Positions 1 through 8,859 are shown, counted from the first letter of the stretch. The stretch is 64,000 bases of DNA from JAVBKU01 sp031553875 (GCA_031553875.1 JAVBKU010000020.1:62001-126000), one strand, 5' to 3'. The notes: generated by a model not told the origin, from the letters alone. Program-made: numbers and translations.

Positions 1-6
1 CATCCT

Positions 7-37
7 ATTGCGGATTAATATTTTATTCCTACCTTTG
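7..37 (+). promoter_or_regulatory. Bacteroidetes-type promoter at the left edge
   Basis: ATTG at 7-10 is followed after 19 nt by TACCTTTG at 30-37, matching the Bacteroidetes -33 (TTTG/TTG) and -7 (TAnnTTTG) elements with correct spacing. The expected start of transcription is near position 44. A terminator-like hairpin lies only about 25 nt further on (70-92), so the promoter would either make a very short RNA or feed the structured leader and the phage genes by read-through. The assignment rests on motif and spacing only. Confidence 0.45.
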
Positions 38-57
38 TTATGCTGATTCATACTGAG

Positions 58-92
58 GGCGCAAGGCGCCCACCTCGTTAGGTGGTTTTTTT
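58..92 (+). terminator. Tandem hairpins with U-run, early terminator
   Basis: Two hairpins abut. GGCGC (58-62) pairs with GCGCC (66-70). CCACCT (70-75) pairs perfectly with AGGTGG (80-85) around loop CGTT and is followed by seven T (86-92). This is a standard intrinsic terminator on the + strand. It may end an upstream operon outside the window, or act as an attenuator downstream of the promoter at 7-37. Confidence 0.6.
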
Positions 93-116
93 ATGCCCTA
101 TAGCGAGATATAGACT

Positions 117-230
117 TCGGTCGTGTACCCCCGTGCGAATGGTTAATGCCTTCGCAAAGCCCTCAAAGGTGGATCAGCAACGGGAAGGACACGACCGATT
201 TTGTGTCTAATATTAAAATGCTGATCCACC
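117..230 (+). promoter_or_regulatory. Pseudoknot-forming leader upstream of the first phage gene
   Basis: Two perfect inverted repeats interleave. TCGGTCGTGT (117-126) pairs with ACACGACCGA (189-198), and GGTGGATCAGCA (168-179) pairs with TGCTGATCCACC (219-230). Because the left arm of the second stem lies inside the loop of the first, the RNA has H-type pseudoknot topology with stems of 10 and 12 bp. A local hairpin, GCGAA (135-139) with TTCGC (151-155), sits in the first loop. The last base of the second stem is directly before the ATG at 231, so folding would cover the ribosome-landing site. A translational control element is the simplest reading. A protein-binding DNA operator is the alternative. 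Confidence 0.6.
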
Positions 231-431
231 ATGGAACCACAAATCGACATCTTTTGGCTATTTATAGCTGCGGCCCTTGCAGTAGTTCTGCGTGGCCTTT
301 ATCGCCGTGCAAGGTATAATTATCTTGTGGCCAAACGTGCGGGGCGTTTCGTGCGCTACCTGAATCCCCGAGGCAGAGAATATCGCCCGGTTCGCATCTT
401 CGATTATGTCCAACTTAACGGGGAGGCTTAA
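231..431 (+). CDS. Small membrane protein of unknown function (phage)
   Basis: This 66-aa protein has one hydrophobic segment at about residues 8-24, then a strongly basic tail rich in Arg and Tyr. I do not recognise the family. The ATG follows immediately after the 3' arm of the leader pseudoknot, which suggests that its translation is controlled by the leader. The next gene starts 2 nt after its stop, so both belong to one phage transcript. A role in the membrane during late phage growth is possible, but nothing in the sequence proves it. Confidence 0.6.
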   Translation: MEPQIDIFWLFIAAALAVVLRGLYRRARYNYLVAKRAGRFVRYLNPRGREYRPVRIFDYVQLNGEA

Positions 432-433
432 TC

Positions 434-709
434 ATGGCGAACGAAGAAATTAAGGTTGTCGGCAAAGAGGCCGCCTCCGAGATGATAGACATGATGATCG
501 AGCTCTGGCTTTACCTGCATCGTTTCAATCTTTTTTTTGATAAATTTCCAACGGTATTCCATTCCAAAGATGATCGTTTTTATCACCAAGAAGAGATGCA
601 AGAGGCGATTAACAAATGTCTGAATGTATATAGTGAAATGTTACAAACAGTATCCTGCGTATTAGCTGACGCACAGAATGAAAATGGAAAAGGGAAAAGA
701 AAAAACTAA
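434..709 (+). CDS. Hypothetical phage protein
   Basis: A 91-aa protein, probably mostly helical. It has a hydrophobic-aromatic patch in the middle (around LWLYLHRFNLFF) and a Lys-rich C terminus. No family is recognised. It starts 2 nt after the previous gene, and its 3' end overlaps the following gene by about 30 nt, as is common in compact phage operons. Its place ahead of the tail genes allows a head-tail joining or tail-chaperone role, but there is no motif to support one. Confidence 0.55.
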   Translation: MANEEIKVVGKEAASEMIDMMIELWLYLHRFNLFFDKFPTVFHSKDDRFYHQEEMQEAINKCLNVYSEMLQTVSCVLADAQNENGKGKRKN

Positions 710-962
710 TAATGAGGAGCTGGCCGTCGAAGTATGTGCCTCTTTCTGGGAACAATTTGAACCGGCCGAGACTCTCGATGATGCTACTAACAAGTGGACC
801 TCCGGAGAGATTGCAACCGCCGTGTTCCAATTGACAGGAACGCCCGTGGGCGTTGATACTATCTTTCAGGTAATGAAAGAGACCGGTTTTAAGTATGAAC
901 TCGACACCACGACTGCCGGCGTGAAATACGTATGGCTGTTGAAAGTACGCGCAAAACGTTAA
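678..962 (+). CDS. Hypothetical phage protein, possible helix-turn-helix
   Basis: A 94-aa protein with a charged N terminus. Residues 40-75 (W-T-S-G-E-I-A then V-G-V-D-T-I-F-Q-V) look like two helices separated by a turn, and the C terminus (Y-V-W-L-L-K) resembles the strand of a small winged-helix fold. That is inference from pattern. ATG codons at 678 and 684 are both possible starts. The first overlaps the previous gene by 32 nt. It is followed after 3 nt by another small gene. Confidence 0.55.
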   Translation: MKMEKGKEKTNNEELAVEVCASFWEQFEPAETLDDATNKWTSGEIATAVFQLTGTPVGVDTIFQVMKETGFKYELDTTTAGVKYVWLLKVRAKR

Positions 963-965
963 GCT

Positions 966-1286
966 ATGGACATAGTGCAGATAATGAGTTTTCTGTTGGC
1001 GGGGGTTGTGATGTTGGCCGTGTATGGCCTCATGAAGCTGATCAGTCGCCTAATGAAGGAAAAGCCCGAGGACAAGGGTGTTCTCGTTAAGGTGCAGTTT
1101 CCTAATCCTGCCGTGGCATCCAGGGAAAAGATAGAAGAGTTTCTTAAGAGTACCACAAACTCCGATATCCTCTGGGCGTATTATGAATATGCAAAGAATG
1201 ATTCTGAAACACCCATCGAGATCGTAGCCATTATAAGGGCTCGATATTTTGAGGTTGTGGAGGAGAATGGCAAGGCCATGAGTTAA
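966..1286 (+). CDS. Small membrane-anchored phage protein
   Basis: A 106-aa protein. Residues 6-27 form one hydrophobic helix, followed by a basic stretch and a soluble part with alternating strand and helix character (K-V-Q-F-P-N-P, then D-I-L-W-A-Y-Y-E-Y). The topology suggests an N-terminal anchor with a cytoplasmic domain. The family is not recognised. It is the last gene before the terminator at 1314-1340, so the four small genes from 231 form a unit separable from the tail genes. Confidence 0.6.
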   Translation: MDIVQIMSFLLAGVVMLAVYGLMKLISRLMKEKPEDKGVLVKVQFPNPAVASREKIEEFLKSTTNSDILWAYYEYAKNDSETPIEIVAIIRARYFEVVEENGKAMS

Positions 1287-1313
1287 CTATTAAATATTAC
1301 ATACTTTTCAAAA

Positions 1314-1340
1314 GGAGCGCTCTCGGGCGCTCCTTTTTTT
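1314..1340 (+). terminator. Intrinsic terminator inside the phage late region
   Basis: GGAGCGC (1314-1320) pairs perfectly with GCGCTCC (1327-1333) around a six-base loop and is followed by seven T (1334-1340). It separates the four small genes from the tape-measure operon on the same strand. No convincing promoter is visible between it and the next gene, so partial read-through or antitermination is implied if the tail genes are to be expressed. Confidence 0.8.
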
Positions 1341-1360
1341 GTGTCCTTTATTCTCGGCGG

Positions 1361-1798
1361 GTGGCGGCTGATATTCGCAATATGATTACAGAGCTGTACA
1401 CAAAGAGTATCCCTCTTAACCAGAAAATCTCGCAGGAAGCCTCCGATCTGATCGGCAAACTGCTGGAGCGCCAAGCGTTCATCGCGGAGACCCAATACCT
1501 CCGGCGTACAGGAGATCTTGCAGCCACTCTGCGGTCAAAACCTTATACCATTTCTTCGACATCTGATCAGCTGAATATCCTGATCAACTATCCCGCGACC
1601 ATCCGGTTCCTTGACCTTAAGCGTACTGCCACCGGCAAGAAAAAACGGTATTACACAGCCATATATAACCGTCCCCTCTTCGGCCACATATACGGTAAAG
1701 GATACTCACTAAGCAACATTATAAACGTCGCCCTGCATAGTGAGATCAGAAACTTCTTCAATAATCTGAAAAACGTAACCCAGCGCATAGAACTATGA
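1361..1798 (+). CDS. Pre-tape-measure protein, possible tail-completion protein
   Basis: A 145-aa protein directly before the tape measure and overlapping it by 4 nt (ATGA). The first half is helical and the second half is basic (D-L-K-R-T-A-T-G-K-K-K-R-Y-Y). No domain is recognised with certainty. Phage genes at this place often encode tail-completion or head-tail joining proteins of similar size. The GTG at 1361 is the longest start. An in-frame ATG at 1382 (residue 8) is an equally good candidate because it lies further from the terminator. Confidence 0.6.
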   Translation: MAADIRNMITELYTKSIPLNQKISQEASDLIGKLLERQAFIAETQYLRRTGDLAATLRSKPYTISSTSDQLNILINYPATIRFLDLKRTATGKKKRYYTAIYNRPLFGHIYGKGYSLSNIINVALHSEIRNFFNNLKNVTQRIEL

Positions 1799-4700
1799 TA
1801 CAGAAAGATATTATTGAAACCGAGATCCGGACCCGTGGGTTTGATTCCGTTCAGGAGGGGATATTAAAAACGAATAAGGCCCTCGCAGAGTATGAGGATA
1901 ACATCGCCAAGCTGGTTTATCAAAAGAACCTTCTGATCGCCGCGAACAAAAAGGAGACAGCCGAATATAAGGCTCTGGATACAGAGATAGAAAAGCTCAA
2001 CTCTCTACGCAAGAACGAACTGGCCATAAATAAACAGTTGAAGTCCCAGTTGGATCTCACGGCCATGAGCTATAACCAACTGAAAAGTAGGGCCTCTGAA
2101 CTGAAGAGGGAACTCTACAACTTAGATCCTAATGCTCCGGCGTTTGCGAGTCTGTCTAAAGAATTGGGGAAGGTGGAGAAGCAGATGGCCAAGGTGGGTA
2201 CGGCGATAAAATCTACCTCCAAAGATATAAATGAAGGAGGATCCATCTGGAGTAAGGCTCTCGGAGGAATTAAGGGGCTTATACCTGTGGCCAGCTTAGC
2301 CGCTGCTGGAGCCGCCATAAAAAGAATCATTATTGATACATATCAAGCGGCCAAAGAGTATCAGGTCGAACATGCCAGGAATATGCGGATCCTGGGAGAT
2401 GCTTATGGATATGTCTCGGTTCAGGCCGAGAAATTAGGTAAGAAAATGGGAGTGACCAATAATGAGTTTGTCTCCGCCACAGCATCCGTCGCAGAGATAC
2501 TACAACCTCTCGATTTTTCCAGAGATAAGTCTGCAAAAATGTCCGTCGAAGTTCAGAAGCTCTCGGGAGCACTAAACGAGTGGACAAAAGGATCTATTGG
2601 AGTAGAGAAGATAACCGGGATCCTTACCAACGCAATGCTGGGGCAGACAGAACAGGCCCGGGCTTTGGGGATTGTGATCAACAAGGATAACGAAATTTTT
2701 AAGGCTCGGGTAAAGACACTACAGGACGAGCAGGGGCTCTCGAAAGAACAGGCCCAAGCTCTCTCAGTTCTGGAAGAGGCATATCGTCAGACCTCAGATG
2801 CTCAGGGCGCATTTGGAAGCTCGACCACAAATATTCTACAGATCGAACAGAACGCGAACAGAGCTTTCCGTAGCGCGAAGGAAGGTATAATCGATATAAT
2901 CGCCTTATCTCCTCAGGAACGCTTGGAAAAACTGCAAATGAGGACCAGGGCTCTAACCGAATCGATGGAAGAACAAACGAGAACGCTTCCATCGCTAATC
3001 GCTAAGTATGAGAGTCTCATCTCAAAAGAGAATCTCACAGCCTCCGAACACAAGGAACTAAATGGAGTTATCGATAAGTTAATTCAGATAGCCCCGAGCG
3101 CAGTATCAAAACAAGATGACTATGGTCGCGCCATAGAGATCAATACCGGCCGGCTTAAAGATATCGTAAAGTGGCAAGATGAATATAACAAACGTATGAC
3201 CGGTCAGGTTAATGATAAGACATTCGACCGTCTAAAAAAAGATGCTAAAGAATTAGATGAATTATCCGGTAAGTTAGAGAAAGCTGGAGATGCCGTTTCT
3301 AAAGCTCACGAACGCCGCGCGAAAGGGCCTAAATCTTCCGAAGAGATCGCCCCCGGGATAATAACTTCTGAATCCGAACAAGATCTCAATAATTATGTCG
3401 AATCTGCTGAAAAAAACCTTGGCAAAATAAACGCCAAGATACAAACCCTAAATACGAATCTGCAGGCGAATATATCCTCGCTGGTAGAGGCAGGTTTCTC
3501 TTATGGACAAATCGCACAACAATTAAATCGTTCCCCAAAATTCGTAATAGATCTTCATCAGCAACTCAAGGAACAACAGAAAATTCGTGAAGCCGCCGAA
3601 GCGGCTGCCAAAAAGGCCGCCGAAGACGCGGCAGCCAGAGTGAAAAAACAGGAAGAGGATGAGAAAAAACAAAAAGAGCGTGCCCGCGAAAACGAACAGG
3701 AAGCCAAACGCAGAGCAGCTGAGGAGAAGACACGAGTTGAGAATGAGGTCAAAGCTCGCGCCGCTGCGATCAGGGAATCTCTATCTCTTCAGGAGCAAGA
3801 GCGCGAGAAGTATTTAGATAAGCTTAAGGCCGCCGGAATTACAGAGGTAGAGATTTCTGCAATTCAGAAAAAGTCTGTCGAAGATCAAACTGAAGAGGAG
3901 AAAAATAAACTCGCCGCGTTCCTCTCCCTGAACAAGGCTTATCAGAAGAATCTCGGGAAGGTCCGGGATGACAGTATGAAGGCGTGGCAGACCAAAGAGG
4001 AGGCCGCGTTTAACAAGCGAATGGTTAAGCTCAAGACGGAGCAGAACGAAGAGCTGGCCAGCATTCAAACCCTCGAAGAGGCGAAGGAACTCCTCCGCGA
4101 TAAATATGGGGTCGAAGATCTCAAAAAGATAAAGACTCTGGGCGACGCTCAAAAGGCAATCCGGAAAGAACATGAGAAGGAACAGGCGAAAGAAACGTCT
4201 GAATTCCTCCAGAAGTTAGCCACCGACCTGCAGAACATCATCGAAACTGGTGCTTTTGATGATATCAACCTCCTCGACGGTATTTTGACAGATGAAGAGG
4301 TTGCAGATCTACAGGCAAAACTGGACGCTATAAAGTTGAAGCTGGCGGAAATGCGCGCCGCCGCAAACGATAAGAGCGGAGAAAAATCCGAAGAGGGGGA
4401 GAAGAAGGGATTTTCGTATTCTTCCATAGGCGGCCAGACTGATATTCTCGGCATGTCTCAGGAAGACTGGGTGCGGTTTATGGAGAATATCCAAGCCGGT
4501 ACATTCGGTATCGAAGAGATGATCGTTACAGTAGCCCTCCTAACCAACGCCTTCCAGCAATATGACCAGATAGTGACCGCTGCAGAGGAAAGGCAAATGA
4601 GGCGGCGGGAGCGTGATACTCAGAGACGTATTGCTGATGCTAAGCTGGAATATGAACTTGGGATGAGGTCTGCTGAAAGCCTGGAAGATTTCACAAGAGA

Positions 4701-5424
4701 ATCCGAAAGGAATCTGGAAGAGGAGAGAGCTGAAATGGAGAATAAGCAGGCAAAGAGGAATAAGGCCCTGTCTATAATGTCTGCCATTGTTAATACGGCG
4801 GTAGGTGTCACCGCCGCTCTTGCAAATCCGGGTGGAATAATCGGGATAATACTTGCTGGAATCGTAGGAGCCATGGGAGCGGCCCAGATCGCTCTGATAG
4901 CTGCCCAACCTATACCCGGTAAAGAACAGGGCGGATATCTCGATGTAGAGCGCTCTCAGGATGGTAAAACCTTTCACGCGGAATACGCTCCCAACAAACG
5001 AGGCAAGGTCAGCCGACCCACAGTAATCGTAGGAGAGAACGGGACCGAATACGTACTCTCGGCAAACGATATGGAAAATCCCTCTGTTTCTCGTTTCGTA
5101 GAAGCCGTCGAGGTCGCTAAACTCCAAGGATCTATGCGGGACTTCGACTTCTCGGATGTACTCTCTCCTGTCCGAGGCCGGGCGGCTGGAGGCTACACAG
5201 CTCCATCGGACAATACTTCTACTGTTCCTTCTGCAACTGAGTCTAATACCGGATCTCGAATAGAGCAGCTCCTCGATTCAAACCTCGCGGCTACAAACGA
5301 ACTTAACAATAAATTAAGTCATCCTCTTATCGCGCTTGTTTCCATGACCGGTCGTGGGGGAATGGTAGAAGCCCAAGAGGAGTATGATAAATATTTGAGC
5401 AATACTAATCTTTCAAAAATATAA
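1795..5424 (+). CDS. Phage tail tape measure protein
   Basis: At 1209 aa this is by far the longest phage gene, as expected for the protein that sets tail length and spans the tail tube. Residues 20-150 are coiled coil. Residues about 160-178 are hydrophobic (LIPVASLAAAGAA). The stretch from 190 to 370 resembles the conserved tape-measure domain (N-E-F-V-S-A-T-A-S-V-A-E-I, L-T-N-A-M-L-G-Q). Residues 580-680 are an Ala/Lys/Glu-rich coiled coil. A long hydrophobic Gly/Ala segment at about 1012-1036 is typical of tape measures. The C terminus carries the common G-E-N-G-x-E-Y-V-L-S motif. It shares four bases with the preceding gene and is followed 5 nt later by the tail-tip gene. Confidence 0.92.
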   Translation: MIQKDIIETEIRTRGFDSVQEGILKTNKALAEYEDNIAKLVYQKNLLIAANKKETAEYKALDTEIEKLNSLRKNELAINKQLKSQLDLTAMSYNQLKSRASELKRELYNLDPNAPAFASLSKELGKVEKQMAKVGTAIKSTSKDINEGGSIWSKALGGIKGLIPVASLAAAGAAIKRIIIDTYQAAKEYQVEHARNMRILGDAYGYVSVQAEKLGKKMGVTNNEFVSATASVAEILQPLDFSRDKSAKMSVEVQKLSGALNEWTKGSIGVEKITGILTNAMLGQTEQARALGIVINKDNEIFKARVKTLQDEQGLSKEQAQALSVLEEAYRQTSDAQGAFGSSTTNILQIEQNANRAFRSAKEGIIDIIALSPQERLEKLQMRTRALTESMEEQTRTLPSLIAKYESLISKENLTASEHKELNGVIDKLIQIAPSAVSKQDDYGRAIEINTGRLKDIVKWQDEYNKRMTGQVNDKTFDRLKKDAKELDELSGKLEKAGDAVSKAHERRAKGPKSSEEIAPGIITSESEQDLNNYVESAEKNLGKINAKIQTLNTNLQANISSLVEAGFSYGQIAQQLNRSPKFVIDLHQQLKEQQKIREAAEAAAKKAAEDAAARVKKQEEDEKKQKERARENEQEAKRRAAEEKTRVENEVKARAAAIRESLSLQEQEREKYLDKLKAAGITEVEISAIQKKSVEDQTEEEKNKLAAFLSLNKAYQKNLGKVRDDSMKAWQTKEEAAFNKRMVKLKTEQNEELASIQTLEEAKELLRDKYGVEDLKKIKTLGDAQKAIRKEHEKEQAKETSEFLQKLATDLQNIIETGAFDDINLLDGILTDEEVADLQAKLDAIKLKLAEMRAAANDKSGEKSEEGEKKGFSYSSIGGQTDILGMSQEDWVRFMENIQAGTFGIEEMIVTVALLTNAFQQYDQIVTAAEERQMRRRERDTQRRIADAKLEYELGMRSAESLEDFTRESERNLEEERAEMENKQAKRNKALSIMSAIVNTAVGVTAALANPGGIIGIILAGIVGAMGAAQIALIAAQPIPGKEQGGYLDVERSQDGKTFHAEYAPNKRGKVSRPTVIVGENGTEYVLSANDMENPSVSRFVEAVEVAKLQGSMRDFDFSDVLSPVRGRAAGGYTAPSDNTSTVPSATESNTGSRIEQLLDSNLAATNELNNKLSHPLIALVSMTGRGGMVEAQEEYDKYLSNTNLSKI

Positions 5425-5429
5425 CATTT

Positions 5430-7103
5430 ATGTCTCTTGCAATCGTCTCCGGAGGCACTTCCTTTGATTACGATCCGGATATCGAGATAACGCTTACCGG
5501 AGAGAATCCTATACTCACAAAGGATCGAATCCCAATGCCCGCCTCCCTCCCGTTCGATCTCCCGAAGTCAGAGAAGAATCTGAAAGCATTCGGCTATCCC
5601 AACCGTATCACTCGGTTTGGGTATTGGATTGAACGTCATTGTCAGATATACTTCGACGGTCGTCTTTTGGAAGAAGGCACGATCCGGATGGAAGATGCTG
5701 GCGAGAAATTGAGAGTCTATTTTAAAGGGATAGAGGCCAACCCTAATTTTTCTAAGAACCTAAGTGAGCTAAGTCTTAATTTTGATGATGAAGGGCAAAA
5801 GTTTAGCGGAGATTACTGTATGTCTTGCAATATCAATAATGATAGGGATGTAGTATTTGTCCCCGTTAGGTTGAATGGGGATGACGTTCGACGTGCGGGA
5901 ACGCTGGTACAATGGAGAACTTATCTAAATTATTACGTAACCTCCGGTGCGACTAATCAGCCTGGATACATTTTAAGAGATCAATTTCCCGGTATCCGCG
6001 TAGGGTATCTACTGGAACAGATTTTCGGATCATCCCTCGAAACAAATCCTTTTAAAAAAGGTATATGGAGAGACCTCTATCTCCAAACCCTTCAAAAGAA
6101 AGATTGGGTATATCCCAACCCTATAACCTATACATCCTTGCAGGATTATCTCCCTAAAATCGAGGCTTCGCGGCTGGTCGGAAATATATTGAATATGTTC
6201 TGCGCCTCTGTAATCATCAGGCGTAATAAATATCATATCGTATTTAATCGAGATATTTTTAATAATACGATTAAGAGGGAAAATCTAAGTAAGAACCTCT
6301 TGGACTCATACACATTGTCCCATGTCGACGGGACGTATTACTTGTATGGGTGCAAAAATGCTTTCAAAGGAGTCCCCTCGGATGAACAAGCTCCTACGCC
6401 TCTAAGTACTCAAATTCAACTACAGTCGCGGGAATCTGATACCAGTCCCGATATGAAGCAGTTCATTATAGCACAAACCGGACAGACCGTACAACGTGCG
6501 CGTAACTACGAGACTGAATCCAGGTGGAAGTATAATATAATAAATTCCGGATTTGGATATAATGACGAACAATCTCGGGATGACTTTGATATGACCACGG
6601 AATTACAGCCGATGGACATGACTTATAATACGGTTCCAATAACACCAACGGGGATAGGAAGTACAAAAATATATACCCCACAAATAGAGTTATCCGATCT
6701 GAATTATGATAAAATGCCGCGAATTATGTGGTATCATGGCATGATGGGAGGAGCTGGGTCGAATTCAAGTATAGCATATCCATACCCCGGAACTTCTCCT
6801 TACTGTATAGATGTAGAAAAGTCCGATGCTCCTGTGATAAAGCCATTCTCCCTCCAGATGAATCCATCGGATACTAACAGTATCTTCTCCCAATTTCATA
6901 GCCTATTCCAGAAATGGGTAGAGCAGGACAAACTTGGTCTAAGGGGCTATATAATGTGGGGCGTAGATGACATTGCGAATGTAGACTATCTCCGACGCTA
7001 CCATATCAAGGGAAGGGATTTCATCCTTCGCCGTTATACAGCAAGACTCACCAGGAACAGGCTCCTTCCAGTGGAGGTTGAGATGGAGTCTGCTGTCCTT
7101 TAG
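5430..7103 (+). CDS. Phage distal tail / baseplate protein
   Basis: A 557-aa protein immediately after the tape measure, the position of distal-tail (Dit) or tail-associated proteins in siphoviruses. The N-terminal 120 residues are rich in beta strands (D-I-E-I-T-L-T-G-E-N-P, I-Y-F-D-G-R-L-L-E-E-G-T-I) and resemble tail-tip proteins of Bacteroides prophages. The rest is beta-rich with many Tyr and Asn. I see no enzymatic motif. The role is inferred mainly from gene order. Its stop overlaps the longest possible reading of the next gene by 26 nt. Confidence 0.65.
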   Translation: MSLAIVSGGTSFDYDPDIEITLTGENPILTKDRIPMPASLPFDLPKSEKNLKAFGYPNRITRFGYWIERHCQIYFDGRLLEEGTIRMEDAGEKLRVYFKGIEANPNFSKNLSELSLNFDDEGQKFSGDYCMSCNINNDRDVVFVPVRLNGDDVRRAGTLVQWRTYLNYYVTSGATNQPGYILRDQFPGIRVGYLLEQIFGSSLETNPFKKGIWRDLYLQTLQKKDWVYPNPITYTSLQDYLPKIEASRLVGNILNMFCASVIIRRNKYHIVFNRDIFNNTIKRENLSKNLLDSYTLSHVDGTYYLYGCKNAFKGVPSDEQAPTPLSTQIQLQSRESDTSPDMKQFIIAQTGQTVQRARNYETESRWKYNIINSGFGYNDEQSRDDFDMTTELQPMDMTYNTVPITPTGIGSTKIYTPQIELSDLNYDKMPRIMWYHGMMGGAGSNSSIAYPYPGTSPYCIDVEKSDAPVIKPFSLQMNPSDTNSIFSQFHSLFQKWVEQDKLGLRGYIMWGVDDIANVDYLRRYHIKGRDFILRRYTARLTRNRLLPVEVEMESAVL

Positions 7104-7146
7104 TATCCTCCTTTTCCCCTGTATTTTTGCTGAAAACCACTCTGCT

Positions 7147-8859
7147 ATGGACGTAATACAAAGACCTGCCGCTGTAAGCTTTCTCGGAAGTGTGAAAGAT
7201 GTTATTCTGGGCGAAGTTAGTGACTCCGTAAATATAACTGTCAGCTATAAATCGGAGGACACATATACTCCCTATTTTTATGAAGAATACACATCCGATC
7301 CTGATGATTCTGTCACCATCGAAATAAAGGATATTCTTCGCGCTGCCTTTAACTTCAGTATGGACCAGATTCCCTACGATGTAGTGCAGAATACGAACAT
7401 GAAGGATTTCCGCTTTGTAGCCAAGAGCCCGAACCAGGTGGACGTGATTATAAACTTTCGAATCATTGCAGGGCAAGTGGAGCGCGTGGACGACATAGGT
7501 TTCATATATAGCGAATATCTGAACGGATTCGGTCAGATAAAAGAAAGCAATATCGATTGTCCGGAGATACTTAACCTTTACACAGAGACCGATGGCGTAC
7601 ACCTCAAATGCGACTGCCATCTGCAATATTCATCCGGCGTTACAACCTTAGACCTGGGAACCCTTACTGCTGGATTACTTCTTATCCCTATAGATTTTCG
7701 AGCCATTCTCAATATGCTCCCAGATGGTAGCCGTCTCCAGGCAATAGACGTATACCCGGATATAATTGGGTTCGCTCCTCAGAGGTTTGTAATACGAGAT
7801 CGCCGCCCGGAGGATGACTTCTTCTATTTTGAGAACAGCCTCGGAGGCATGGAACTGATCCTCTTTACAGGCGAAAAAAATCGTATTGGGGAATACGCCT
7901 CGGTAACTGCGTCTTATAATGAGGAGGTTAATGATTATGATAATGACGTTAGCGCCACATTCAAGAAGAACACCGGTTACCTAAGGGGCGAACTGGAGAA
8001 CGAATGCGCCCGGGATTTCATGCGTTCGGATAACAGATACCACGTTCTGGAGTATCGTAGTATCCGCCGCATCATCATACTTAAGTCCTCCATCAGCGAG
8101 GTCATTCAAACCGTTACAAACGCGGAGTTCGAATTTCGTTATCAAACAGAGGACGTGTATCGTCGCCCTCGAACAGCGTCCGCTGTACTCCCCGAGTCAT
8201 TATGTGTGTCTGCAATCGCCGACCAGAATAATAGTATTTATCGCCTCTATCTTCTTATCGCTCAGCTCCGCCGGGAGATGGAACAATATCAAGATGATAT
8301 AAACGACCGCATGGATGAACTCCAAAAAGAGATAGACGAGCTGGAGGCTAAAATAGTTGCAATTAACGATACCGTTCCTTCCCTTACAACCACCTATTCC
8401 GGATCGAAGATCGAAAGCATAAAGCAGGATCTTGGGAACTTGTTTCCGTACAAGACTGCAGCATATAACAATGTCCGCATAGATGACATCATAACGTTCC
8501 TGAAAACTAATATCCAGGGCCGTCAAATTATCCCAATGCTTGCTTGCGGGGGAACGCTGAATAAGAGCGGCGTTCCTACGATAAAATATGGCCCTATCTC
8601 ATGGAGCGCCGGAAGTGGAGGTGAGCAGTTGCGTATTACACATAATCTCGGACACACAAACTACATATTTACTGCAAGTGCATGGAATACTTCTTCCCCC
8701 TTTCTTGTAGAGCCAATTAGTGTAATGATTCGTCAAAAAACGGTTAATTACATAGACATTGTTATGGCTACAGGAAGACCTGATAGTGACCGTGACTATA
8801 GTGCTAATGATTTTTTAGACTTCGTGATATATACTTTCACAGACCCTCGACTCTACTAA
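7147..8859 (+). CDS. Phage tail tip protein with coiled-coil stalk
   Basis: From the ATG at 7147 the protein is about 570 aa. It begins with V-I-Q-R-P-A-A-V-S-F-L-G-S, a start I associate with tail proteins of Bacteroides phages. The first 370 residues are beta-rich. A short coiled coil with E-L-Q-K-E-I-D-E-L-E-A-K follows near residue 415, typical of a trimeric fibre stalk, and then a C-terminal domain of about 110 residues. It probably joins the baseplate to the fibres. An upstream TTG at 7078 would add a hydrophobic, signal-peptide-like sequence. I prefer the ATG because the TTG overlaps the previous gene and the homologous part begins at the ATG. Confidence 0.65.
   Translation: MDVIQRPAAVSFLGSVKDVILGEVSDSVNITVSYKSEDTYTPYFYEEYTSDPDDSVTIEIKDILRAAFNFSMDQIPYDVVQNTNMKDFRFVAKSPNQVDVIINFRIIAGQVERVDDIGFIYSEYLNGFGQIKESNIDCPEILNLYTETDGVHLKCDCHLQYSSGVTTLDLGTLTAGLLLIPIDFRAILNMLPDGSRLQAIDVYPDIIGFAPQRFVIRDRRPEDDFFYFENSLGGMELILFTGEKNRIGEYASVTASYNEEVNDYDNDVSATFKKNTGYLRGELENECARDFMRSDNRYHVLEYRSIRRIIILKSSISEVIQTVTNAEFEFRYQTEDVYRRPRTASAVLPESLCVSAIADQNNSIYRLYLLIAQLRREMEQYQDDINDRMDELQKEIDELEAKIVAINDTVPSLTTTYSGSKIESIKQDLGNLFPYKTAAYNNVRIDDIITFLKTNIQGRQIIPMLACGGTLNKSGVPTIKYGPISWSAGSGGEQLRITHNLGHTNYIFTASAWNTSSPFLVEPISVMIRQKTVNYIDIVMATGRPDSDRDYSANDFLDFVIYTFTDPRLY

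Noticed and set aside
117..230. Invertible DNA switch flanked by inverted repeats
   Set aside because: The repeats interleave rather than enclose a promoter, the spacing of 39-62 bp is very short, and no invertase gene is seen. The pseudoknot explanation is simpler.
4540..5127. Minus-strand frame of 195 codons inside the tape measure gene
   Set aside because: It has Ser/Tyr-rich nonsense composition, and the + strand has a convincing tape-measure C terminus there.
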